From: Planctomycetaceae bacterium
GTDB lineage: Bacteria > Planctomycetota > Planctomycetia > Pirellulales > Thermoguttaceae
NCBI GenBank assembly: GCA_031274385.1
Contig: JAISQH010000554.1
Coordinates: 1-5,727, forward strand
Reading direction: 5' to 3'
DNA length: 5,727 nt
Shown: positions 1 to 4,940 of the stretch, one piece after another
Layout: the number at the start of each line of letters is the position of its first letter
Numbering within the stretch: position 1 is the stretch's first letter
Made by a program: the position numbers and the translations under genes
Notes under the pieces: model-generated
Told to the model about the DNA's origin: nothing
Seen by the model: the letters and a program-made list of their open reading frames with translations, nothing else
Databases searched by the model: none

Positions 1-3
1 CAT
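1..3 (-). CDS. Possible start codon of a minus-strand gene leaving the window
   Basis: Read on the minus strand, the window edge is GGAGGATATGCGAATG. The GGAGG at 16-12 lies 8 bases before the ATG at 3-1, which is normal initiation spacing, while the ATG at 9-7 is only 2 bases from it and too close. This suggests that a gene begins here and runs off the left edge. Only the start codon is visible, so nothing can be said about the product. The preceding minus-strand gene ends at 159, about 155 bases upstream. It could equally be a chance match. Confidence 0.4.
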
Positions 4-11
4 TCGCATAT

Positions 12-16
12 CCTCC
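12..16 (-). promoter_or_regulatory. Shine-Dalgarno GGAGG for the edge gene
   Basis: The minus-strand GGAGG at 16-12 is a perfect complement to the CCTCC core at the 16S rRNA 3' end. It decides between two ATGs, favouring the one at 3-1 (8-base spacer) over the one at 9-7 (2-base spacer). It is one of only two clear Shine-Dalgarno sites in front of a start codon in this window. Confidence 0.4.
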
Positions 17-72
17 GAACTTGATTACGCTTTAGAAAAAAACCAGCAAAACACAAAAATTTTAACCAATCT

Positions 73-130
73 CCGGTTTTTAGCAATACCCCAACCGGCG
101 TTGTCTGGTTGTTTTCGGCAAAACCCGAAA
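73..130 (-). terminator. Two small inverted repeats downstream of the DUF1360-like gene
   Basis: CCGGTT (73-78) pairs with AACCGG (93-98) across a 14-base loop, and TTTCGG (113-118) pairs with CCGAAA (125-130) across a 6-base loop. Both lie just past the stop codon of the minus-strand membrane-protein gene at 159, where a transcript end would be expected. Neither is followed directly by a T-run in the minus direction; TTTTT appears only at 60-56. They are weak candidates for a terminator or an mRNA 3' end. Confidence 0.25.
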
Positions 131-158
131 CAAAACATCTCACTCAAGAATCAGAGAA

Positions 159-650
159 TCATTCTTCATTCTCCGGCAATACTTCAGCAGTTGCCGCCAA
201 CTCTTGTTCGGATAAAAGAGTTCGCCGGTGTTCTTCGTCTTCAAATTGACGCATCAGCAGCATTTTTGAGAAAAATAACCACTCAAGAAAAATGTCTCCA
301 ACCACTGACAAAAAACTCCCCGCCGCTCCACAACAGAATAACATCAAAATCCGGTTGAAAAGATAACGATTGCTAATACTGTTCAACCAAATCCAGCAAG
401 TATCAGAGGTTATGAAAAAAATACCGCAAAATAATCCACTCCAAAAACCAGTACATTGAGCACAAGAAAGAAGACCCAATAAAAATTCGGTAAACGTAAA
501 ACCAGACGGAAGCCCCTTTTTCTCACGCCGAATCCGAATCCGTTCCGCCCCATCAGCAAGAAAATTGCGAAAAGGTTGAAACAACGTTCCACGAACCAAA
601 ATAAGCGTCATCCCAACCGATGCCAACGCAAAAAGAAGAAAATCAACCAT
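159..650 (-). CDS. Small membrane protein, DUF1360-like (CxxCxGFW motif)
   Basis: The protein has 163 residues and no known function. Hydrophobic stretches at about residues 4-19, 56-80 and 98-122 suggest three membrane segments. A basic stretch (RIRIRREKK, 37-45) sits between the first two, and an acidic tail (133-163) ends in EVLPENEE. The second helix carries SCAQCTGFWSG (62-72). A CxxCxGFW in this place, following a helix and an LVRGTLFQPFR segment, resembles DUF1360 membrane proteins, although those are usually nearer 115 residues, so this one has an extended tail. The two cysteines at the membrane edge could bind metal or form a disulfide; this is inference. The start is the first ATG of the frame and has no Shine-Dalgarno. 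Nothing in the neighbourhood points to a pathway. I am confident it is a gene, and moderately confident of the family. Confidence 0.78.
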   Translation of the reverse strand: MVDFLLFALASVGMTLILVRGTLFQPFRNFLADGAERIRIRREKKGLPSGFTFTEFLLGLLSCAQCTGFWSGLFCGIFFITSDTCWIWLNSISNRYLFNRILMLFCCGAAGSFLSVVGDIFLEWLFFSKMLLMRQFEDEEHRRTLLSEQELAATAEVLPENEE

Positions 651-865
651 ATAATAAAATGTTCTCTAAAATTATTTTGCAAAATTATTTCGCCAAACAG
701 CTTTCCAGTCAACCGAACAACAAAAAACAATTACGCAAAACAATTACGCAAAACAATTACGTAAAACAATACGTTTTCAATGTTCAAAATAGTCCGGGAA
801 CTGATGACCTAATCATACCGCCAGAGTAAATAGGATAGGATCGCAGATTGCTCGGTTCGGTTGGT
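651..865. other. AT-rich gap between two minus-strand genes
   Basis: This spacer is very A-rich on the plus strand. It holds the 13-bp tandem repeat at 728-773 and, around 670-695, two looser copies of a related pattern (TTATTTTGCAAAA, TTATTTCGCCAAA). It should contain the end of the cysteine-pair gene's transcript and the promoter of the DUF1360-like gene. I see no strong hairpin plus T-run, and no convincing promoter pair. Short frames across it are low-complexity Lys/Asn/Gln translations and are not believable genes. Confidence 0.6.
728..773. repeat. 13-bp tandem repeat, three and a half copies
   Basis: CAATTACGCAAAA occurs at 728-740 and 741-753. CAATTACGTAAAA at 754-766 differs by one base. 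A partial CAATACG follows at 767-773. The array lies 78 bases upstream of the DUF1360-like start codon, in the gap between that gene and the cysteine-pair gene. It could be an array of protein-binding sites or an unstable microsatellite; with only three copies neither can be shown. Confidence 0.9.
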
Positions 866-1246
866 TCATTTTGTCCAACTCGGTCCGCCATAAGTTGTTC
901 CGCTCGATTTGGCAGTTGCTGACGACGAAGTCGAACCTGTTGAAGCAACAGTACCAGCCCAACTCGTTGTGCCGGAGGTGGTGTTGCATCGCGGGCAATA
1001 ACCCGAAGACGTAACACCCGAAGCCGTATAAAATGAACCGTTCGACTGACTCGCCGAATTTTTTTGCGAAGTCAAAGTTTTACCGCAAGTTTCGCAAACA
1101 TAGGAATCACTGCCAATACGACCGCCATAACTGGCGTAAACACCGGCAGTAACAGAAGTTGCTTTACCACAAACCGAACAGTAAGTGCTGTTGTTCAGAC
1201 CGGAAAGAACTGAACTGCGCGTAATTGTTGCTGATGATATAGCCAT
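866..1246 (-). CDS. Ser/Thr/Gly-rich small protein with three CxxC pairs (zinc-ribbon-like)
   Basis: This 126-residue protein is not one I recognise. It has three cysteine pairs: CSVC (23-26), CETC (51-54) and CPRC (84-87). The first two are each followed by Gly-Lys, as in zinc knuckles, so pairs one and two could form a four-cysteine zinc site 24 residues apart. The third pair would need a partner, perhaps from a second chain. The rest is unusually rich in Ser, Thr and Gly, above all residues 88-126, with very few charged residues, and looks flexible. There is no signal peptide or membrane segment. The start is well supported by AAGGAG 7 bases before the ATG. Good initiation and simple composition suggest an abundant small protein, but this is inference. 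A modified-peptide precursor is another reading of a Cys/Ser/Thr-rich protein, but no modifying enzyme is in view. Confidence 0.75.
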   Translation of the reverse strand: MAISSATITRSSVLSGLNNSTYCSVCGKATSVTAGVYASYGGRIGSDSYVCETCGKTLTSQKNSASQSNGSFYTASGVTSSGYCPRCNTTSGTTSWAGTVASTGSTSSSATAKSSGTTYGGPSWTK

Positions 1247-1253
1247 TGTTTCG

Positions 1254-1259
1254 CTCCTT
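1254..1259 (-). promoter_or_regulatory. Strong Shine-Dalgarno AAGGAG for the cysteine-pair gene
   Basis: On the minus strand GAAGGAGCGAAACA precedes the ATG at 1246-1244, giving a 7-base spacer. This is near-ideal. It stands out because the four other complete genes in the window have no recognisable site, so it both fixes this start and suggests efficient translation. Confidence 0.8.
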
Positions 1260-1289
1260 CTCTATCTTTATAATCTCGATCTTGGAACA

Positions 1290-1302
1290 AGGAATCATTC
1301 CT
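1290..1302. promoter_or_regulatory. Short palindrome upstream of the cysteine-pair gene
   Basis: AGGAATCATTCCT is a perfect 6-base inverted repeat around one central base, 44 bases upstream of the minus-strand ATG at 1246. Position and symmetry would suit a small operator for a dimeric regulator, but it is short enough to arise by chance. Confidence 0.25.
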
Positions 1303-1457
1303 AACCATTAATTCGTTTATCGTATTTGTGCGTCCGAAAAACCAATACGGACTTTTCAATTTCGTCTTGTATCGGATTTTCGTGTATCACCGGTTATATC
1401 GATTCGTTTGGTTATATTGGTCAGTCCAGCCCAACAAATGATTACGGTCTATTATAA

Positions 1458-1492
1458 GTGGAGAGTTGATAGTGGAGAGTGGAGAGTTCGCA
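1458..1492. repeat. Heptamer tandem repeat, GTGGAGA type
   Basis: Five consecutive 7-base units are in register: GTGGAGA, GTTGATA, GTGGAGA, GTGGAGA and GTTCGCA, the last one diverged. All begin with GT. Degenerate heptamer arrays of this kind occur between genes in several bacterial phyla, and their role is unsettled. It lies about 210 bases upstream of the minus-strand gene start and 570 bases before the next plus-strand gene. Confidence 0.8.
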
Positions 1493-1852
1493 AGCGTAAT
1501 TCGTTATCAAACGGCTTGACTCCGCTTGCGTCCCCCAACACGAAAACAAGAAACACGAGAGGGATTTTTCCTGATGATTTCATTTGTCTTGTGCATTTTA
1601 TTCTCTTCATACAATCGGTCTCATCTTAAACTTTGGCGTTTTCCTGAAATGTCAGTGGAAAGTATAGACTTTGGATGCCATTTAGAATAAAATTGATAGA
1701 GGTGGTTTTAATGTAAAGTTTGTTGGTTCTTTACCGTTTGGAATAGAGTCATAACACCAAAAAATTCAGAGCAATGCCCAATTGTAATGAATTGTAAAAT
1801 AATAAGTCATTCGCTATTGACATTCAAAATCAATCTATTACGCTTATTGACC

Positions 1853-1915
1853 TACGCTAAAGGCGTATCAGTTTAGCCGGAATTCGGGTTTAATCCCTTT
1901 ACCACCGGCGGTAAA
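1853..1915. promoter_or_regulatory. Pair of small hairpins upstream of the first oxidoreductase
   Basis: TACGC (1853-1857) pairs with GCGTA (1863-1867) across a 5-base loop. TTTACC (1898-1903) pairs with GGTAAA (1910-1915) around ACCGGC. They lie 150-210 bases before the ATG at 2064, either in the promoter region or in a long leader. No T-run follows either of them, so they are not ordinary terminators. A role as operator or leader structure is inference. Confidence 0.3.
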
Positions 1916-2004
1916 TGATAAAACGAATGTTTTATTTATTTACTGGCACTAAATAACTTCAAATCAAACTTTTTTCACAATCTTTGGTTAATCCCCGATA
2001 GGCG

Positions 2005-2060
2005 ATTTATTAAAAAAATTAATTAAAAAATTTTATTAAAATTTATTAAAATTTATTAAA
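2005..2060 (+). repeat. AT-only 10-bp repeat forming the leader of the first oxidoreductase
   Basis: TTTTATTAAA (2031-2040) and two exact ATTTATTAAA units (2041-2050 and 2051-2060) follow one another and stop three bases before the ATG. One more ATTTATTAAA lies at 2005-2014. The tract contains only A and T and occupies the place where a Shine-Dalgarno would be. An unstructured A/U leader is a known way to start translation without one. The 10-base period is close to one DNA helical turn, so the tract may also be bent. Confidence 0.8.
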
Positions 2061-2063
2061 ACG

Positions 2064-3128
2064 ATGTTCAAACTCGGAATTATTGGTGCAGGCAAACTCG
2101 GTTCGTTTCATGCAGATAAAGCAGCCTCGCACAAGGATGTTGAACTCGTCGGTGTTGCCGATCCTTCAGAATCGGCACGCAAAAGCCTTGCCGAAAAATA
2201 TCACATTCGGGAATACTCCACTGCGGAAGAACTCATCCCATTTGTTGACGCTGTCGTCATTGCCTCGCCAACCTCATTGCATTATCAACTCGGTGAACTC
2301 TGTTTGCGAAAAGGGCGGCATGTTCTCATGGAAAAACCAATCTGTTCTTCTTGGAACGATGCCCGAAAATTAGTTGAAACCGCCCAAGAAGTTGGAGTTG
2401 TATTTCAAGTTGGTCATGTCGAAGAATTTAATCCGGCTTGGTTGGTCGCTCAGGAAGGGGGGCAGTTTCAGGAGGTAAAAAATGGCAGTCCGGTCTTGAT
2501 TAACGCCGTAAGAACCGGCGGATACACGTTTCGAATTACCGATGTCGGAACCGTGTTGGATATGATGATTCATGACATTGATCTTGTTTTGTCCCTGATT
2601 CCTTCGCGGGTATTTTTCGCCGATGCCACAGGATTCAACCTACTTGGCGGACAACACGAAGATATTGCCGATGCCCAAATTCGATTTGAAAACGGAACCA
2701 TTGCTCATTTTTACTCCTCACGAGTTGCTCCCAACGCAGTTCGGGAAATGCGTATCACCTCGGCGTCCTGTTCGACAACAATTGACTTTGCCGCACGAAC
2801 CGTCAAAAAATATCAGCCCGATGAACAAGTTTTACAAGGACTTTTTAGCCCGAAACATGTTTCTCCCGATACAGTAACAAGTCTTGCTTCGTGTTTTATG
2901 AAGGAACACTTCCAAACAAATGAAATGACAAGTGATACGGTTCCTGCTTTGGCTGCGGTTGATGCTTTGGCAAAAGAAATGGACGATTTTGCGGAGTCCA
3001 TTCAAACCGGTCGGCAACCGCGTGTGTCCGGTAATCGGGCATTGGCTGCGGTTGCGGTTGCAGAAACAATCATCGAATCAATCCGTCAAAAAGCACCAAT
3101 CCGTTTCGACCCGCAAAAAATCCTGTGA
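2064..3128 (+). CDS. Gfo/Idh/MocA oxidoreductase, GnnA-like
   Basis: This is a cytoplasmic NAD(P)-dependent dehydrogenase of 354 residues. The N-terminal Rossmann fold starts at once with GIIGAGKLGSFHA (5-17), has an acidic residue after the second strand (D33), and continues with SPTSLHY (68-74) and the family's EKP motif (90-92, K91 being the usual catalytic or substrate-contacting lysine). The C-terminal half carries GHVEEFNPA (117-125) and DMMIHDID (166-173), whose His and Asp line the active site in relatives. GHVERFNPA plus LMIHDID is, to my knowledge, typical of the UDP-GlcNAc 3-dehydrogenase (GnnA) type, which acts with an aminotransferase in making amide-linked lipid A and is often found near lpx genes. 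No lpx gene or aminotransferase is in this window, so the substrate is inference. The ATG at 2064 puts the Rossmann glycines in the usual place; there is no Shine-Dalgarno. Confidence 0.93.
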   Translation: MFKLGIIGAGKLGSFHADKAASHKDVELVGVADPSESARKSLAEKYHIREYSTAEELIPFVDAVVIASPTSLHYQLGELCLRKGRHVLMEKPICSSWNDARKLVETAQEVGVVFQVGHVEEFNPAWLVAQEGGQFQEVKNGSPVLINAVRTGGYTFRITDVGTVLDMMIHDIDLVLSLIPSRVFFADATGFNLLGGQHEDIADAQIRFENGTIAHFYSSRVAPNAVREMRITSASCSTTIDFAARTVKKYQPDEQVLQGLFSPKHVSPDTVTSLASCFMKEHFQTNEMTSDTVPALAAVDALAKEMDDFAESIQTGRQPRVSGNRALAAVAVAETIIESIRQKAPIRFDPQKIL

Positions 3129-3323
3129 CCCGCCAAGCGGTATTGACGTGAATTACCGTGAATCGTCAACCGCCGCCGCCGACTCGATTTCGGCAGCCAA
3201 CCCCTTGTCAAGTCTTATGAATAATTGAAAATATGGAAGCGTTAAGAAAATGCCTTGTACAACAAAATTTGTTGATCCTGTCCCCCAATTTCACCACTTT
3301 TTTTAACAACACAACTACGAATT
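3129..3323 (+). promoter_or_regulatory. Intergenic region between the two oxidoreductases, with small hairpins
   Basis: CCGC (3130-3133) pairs with GCGG (3137-3140) right after the stop codon. TTGACG (3143-3148) pairs with CGTCAA (3164-3169) across a loop. Neither is followed by a T-run, so termination between the two genes is not clearly shown. Further on come the palindrome at 3260-3274 and a T7 run at 3298-3304. The second gene may have its own promoter here, but I see no good -35/-10 pair. Confidence 0.35.
3260..3274. promoter_or_regulatory. 15-bp palindrome CAACAAAATTTGTTG, candidate operator
   Basis: Seven bases on each side are perfectly complementary around one central A. It lies 49 bases upstream of the ATG of the second oxidoreductase, a usual place for an operator. 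As an RNA hairpin it would be weak, which favours reading it as a DNA-binding site. No regulator gene is adjacent, so the partner is unknown. Confidence 0.4.
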
Positions 3324-4448
3324 ATGGTAAAACAATTAGTTAAAAACTCAACCAAAAACTTTGGAATTATTGGTTGCGGCATGATTGCCGGTTTTCACGC
3401 GAAGGCGATTGAAGCTGCCGGCGGTGCGCTGGTTGCCTGTTACGATAGGGTGCCTCAATCGGCTGACCGTTTAGCGTCACAATATCCCGGTTGTAAATCC
3501 TATCATGGTTTCAAGGAATTTCTCGCCGATGACCGCATTGACATCGTGACAATCGGAACACCAAGCGGAGCCCATATTGAACCGGCTTTGGCAGCGGCGG
3601 AAGCCGGTAAACATCTCATTGTTGAAAAACCGCTCGAAATTACGCTGGAACGTTGCGACCGGATTATTGCAGCGTGTCAAAAGTCAAACGTCAAACTTGC
3701 CACCGTCTTTCACAGCCGGTTTCATGATTCATCCCTGAAAATCAAAGCGGCGGTTCAATCCGGTCGTTTTGGACGTTTAACGATTGGCGATGCCATTGTC
3801 AAATGGTACAGAACTCAGGAATATTATGACAGCGGCGCCTGGAGAGGAACTTGGGAACTTGACGGCGGCGGCGCATTGATGAATCAGGCGATTCATACCA
3901 TTGATCTTTTAACCTGGCTCATGGGACCGGTCGCCGAAATCACGGCTCACTCCGCACTGTTAGCCCACGAACGGATCGAAGTGGAAGATGTTGCTGTTGC
4001 GACATTGAAATTCGCAAACGGAGCGTTGGGAACAATCGTCGGAGCAACCGCATCGTATCCCGGTTATCTGAAACGTGTTGAAATCAGCGGATCAAAAGGT
4101 TCGGCTGTTTTGGAAGAAGAAGATATTGTCAAATGGGATTTTGCCGTTTCTGTACCGGAAGACGCGGAAATTCGCGAGGCAATGACTTGCCGTCAATCCG
4201 GCGGCGGCGGAGCAGCGGATCCGTCCGCAATTAATTTCGCCGGTCACGCCAAACTGTTTGCCAATATGATTGCCGCGATTGACGGCAAAGAGGAATTGGT
4301 TGTTGACGGCAACGAAGGACGCCGAAGCGTTGAAATCATTCTCGGAATTTACAAAGCCGCCGAATCAGGTTTGACCGTCAAGTTACCGCTCGAAAAAGAC
4401 CCGGAACTCACCCGAAAATCAGACCAAAATAAAACAGCACAAAAATAA
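3324..4448 (+). CDS. Gfo/Idh/MocA sugar oxidoreductase
   Basis: A second NAD(P)-dependent dehydrogenase, 374 residues, within the normal family range. The Rossmann motif GIIGCGMIAGFHA (14-26) is followed by D41, TPSGAH (79-84) and EKP (101-103). The C-terminal domain contains HSRFHDS (130-136), then a long conserved block YYDSGAWRGTWELDGGGAL (167-185) running into MNQAIHTID (186-194), with H191 and D194 the likely active-site pair. The end (FANMIAAIDGKEELVVDGNEGRRSVEIILGIYKAAESG) is the usual family closing helix region. This block marks a broad subgroup acting on sugars, inositols or UDP-sugars, and I cannot name the substrate. It differs strongly from the gene before it, so the pair is not a recent duplication. 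The short N-terminal extension (1-12) and lack of a Shine-Dalgarno leave the exact start slightly open. The C-terminus ends in a Lys/Gln-rich tail. Confidence 0.94.
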   Translation: MVKQLVKNSTKNFGIIGCGMIAGFHAKAIEAAGGALVACYDRVPQSADRLASQYPGCKSYHGFKEFLADDRIDIVTIGTPSGAHIEPALAAAEAGKHLIVEKPLEITLERCDRIIAACQKSNVKLATVFHSRFHDSSLKIKAAVQSGRFGRLTIGDAIVKWYRTQEYYDSGAWRGTWELDGGGALMNQAIHTIDLLTWLMGPVAEITAHSALLAHERIEVEDVAVATLKFANGALGTIVGATASYPGYLKRVEISGSKGSAVLEEEDIVKWDFAVSVPEDAEIREAMTCRQSGGGGAADPSAINFAGHAKLFANMIAAIDGKEELVVDGNEGRRSVEIILGIYKAAESGLTVKLPLEKDPELTRKSDQNKTAQK

Positions 4449-4502
4449 TTAAAAAACAGAATCTCAAAAACGTCACAAAATAAATTTGAAAACGGAATGG
4501 AT

Positions 4503-4572
4503 TTTGTGGTTTGTGATTTGTGATTTGTGTTTTGTGTTTTGTGTTTTGTGGTTTGTGTTTTGTGGTTTGTGT
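4503..4572. repeat. Array of ten TTTGTGN heptamers
   Basis: Ten 7-base units follow one another without a gap over exactly 70 bases. The first six bases are always TTTGTG and only the seventh varies: G, A, A, T, T, T, G, T, G, T. The array is 54 bases past the stop of the second oxidoreductase. It reads as an open frame on the minus strand (repeating Thr/Lys/His/Gln), which is only a consequence of the repeat. Copy number is likely to vary between strains. Confidence 0.95.
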
Positions 4573-4644
4573 TGTAACGTCGTGGTGAAAAATTCAAGAA
4601 TTGATTACCGTTTTTGTTTTTCCTTGAAGCCTGTCAGATGATGT

Positions 4645-4670
4645 TGGCTTAACCTTTTCAGCCAGTTTTT
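4645..4670 (+). terminator. Weak terminator-like hairpin
   Basis: TGGCT (4645-4649) pairs with AGCCA (4660-4664), followed by G and TTTTT (4666-4670). The stem is short and the loop is 10 bases. AAGCC (4627-4631) can also pair with GGCTT (4646-4650), making two mutually exclusive structures. It lies about 200 bases after the second oxidoreductase gene and could end that transcript, but the fold is marginal. Confidence 0.3.
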
Positions 4671-4909
4671 CACGAGTTAACCGGCGATAAACATCGGAAA
4701 TTTCAATGAGTAATAATAGTAATAGTAATAATAATAATAGTATAACATCGACTTGTTCTTTCCTGTCTCAGATTCCTTCCCGTTCGTACCCCGCCCCAAT
4801 ACCGTGTATCCGTTGCGTCATTTTTTGTGGTAATATCATAACTTGTTGCGATATTATTCCTTTGACGACCGGAAATATTAATTGGAAAATAAAATCGTAA
4901 TATTACATC

Positions 4910-4932
4910 CCACCTCCACCTCATTCCCACCT
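4910..4932 (+). promoter_or_regulatory. Pyrimidine-rich CCACCT leader of the response regulator
   Basis: CCACCT occurs at 4910-4915, 4916-4921 and 4927-4932, just before the ATG at 4941. CACCTCC at 4911-4917 has the same sequence as the anti-Shine-Dalgarno tail of 16S rRNA, the opposite of what a ribosome site would be. The gene therefore starts without a Shine-Dalgarno. Whether the tract pairs with purine-rich RNA is unknown. Confidence 0.4.
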
Positions 4933-4940
4933 GACCTTAT

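Larger units (their letters stand above)
1247..2063. other. Long intergenic region without a convincing gene
   Basis: About 817 bases separate the divergent cysteine-pair gene and the first oxidoreductase. From left to right it holds the Shine-Dalgarno of the minus gene, a 13-base palindrome (AGGAATCATTCCT, 1290-1302), a heptamer repeat (1458-1492), a directly repeated TATTGAC (1815-1821 and 1845-1851), two small hairpins (1853-1915) and an AT-only leader (2005-2060). The one open frame of any length (1408-1629) runs through the heptamer repeat, lacks a ribosome site and has no family features, so I do not call it. A TTGACA at 1817-1822 has no good -10 partner at 16-18 bases. Confidence 0.6.
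4449..4940. other. Repeat-rich intergenic region before the response regulator
   Basis: It contains the TTTGTGN heptamer array (4503-4572), a possible terminator (4645-4670), an AAT/AGT trinucleotide tract (4709-4742) and a CCACCT-rich leader (4910-4932). A 64-codon plus-strand frame (4706-4900) starts in the trinucleotide tract, reading MSNNSNSNNNNSITS, and continues with no recognisable domain or ribosome site. I treat it as unlikely to be a gene. The promoter of the response regulator probably lies here, but I cannot place it. Confidence 0.6.

Noticed and set aside
1267..1272. Minus-strand TATAAA as a -10 box for the cysteine-pair gene
   Set aside because: The start point would fall within or next to the Shine-Dalgarno, and there is no -35 at proper spacing.
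1408..1629. 73-codon plus-strand frame in the long gap
   Set aside because: It runs through the heptamer repeat, has no ribosome site and shows no domain or sensible composition, so it is likely a by-product of the repeat.
1699..1716. AGAGGTGG followed by ATG
   Set aside because: It looks like a good start site, but the ATG is followed at once by TAA, so no protein is made.
1817..1822. Perfect -35 box TTGACA
   Set aside because: No acceptable -10 hexamer at 16-18 bases; nearby TATTAC is only 13 bases away.
4349..4597. 82-codon minus-strand frame across the heptamer array
   Set aside because: Its Thr/Lys/His/Gln repeat comes only from the 7-base units, and it overlaps the end of a well-supported gene on the other strand.
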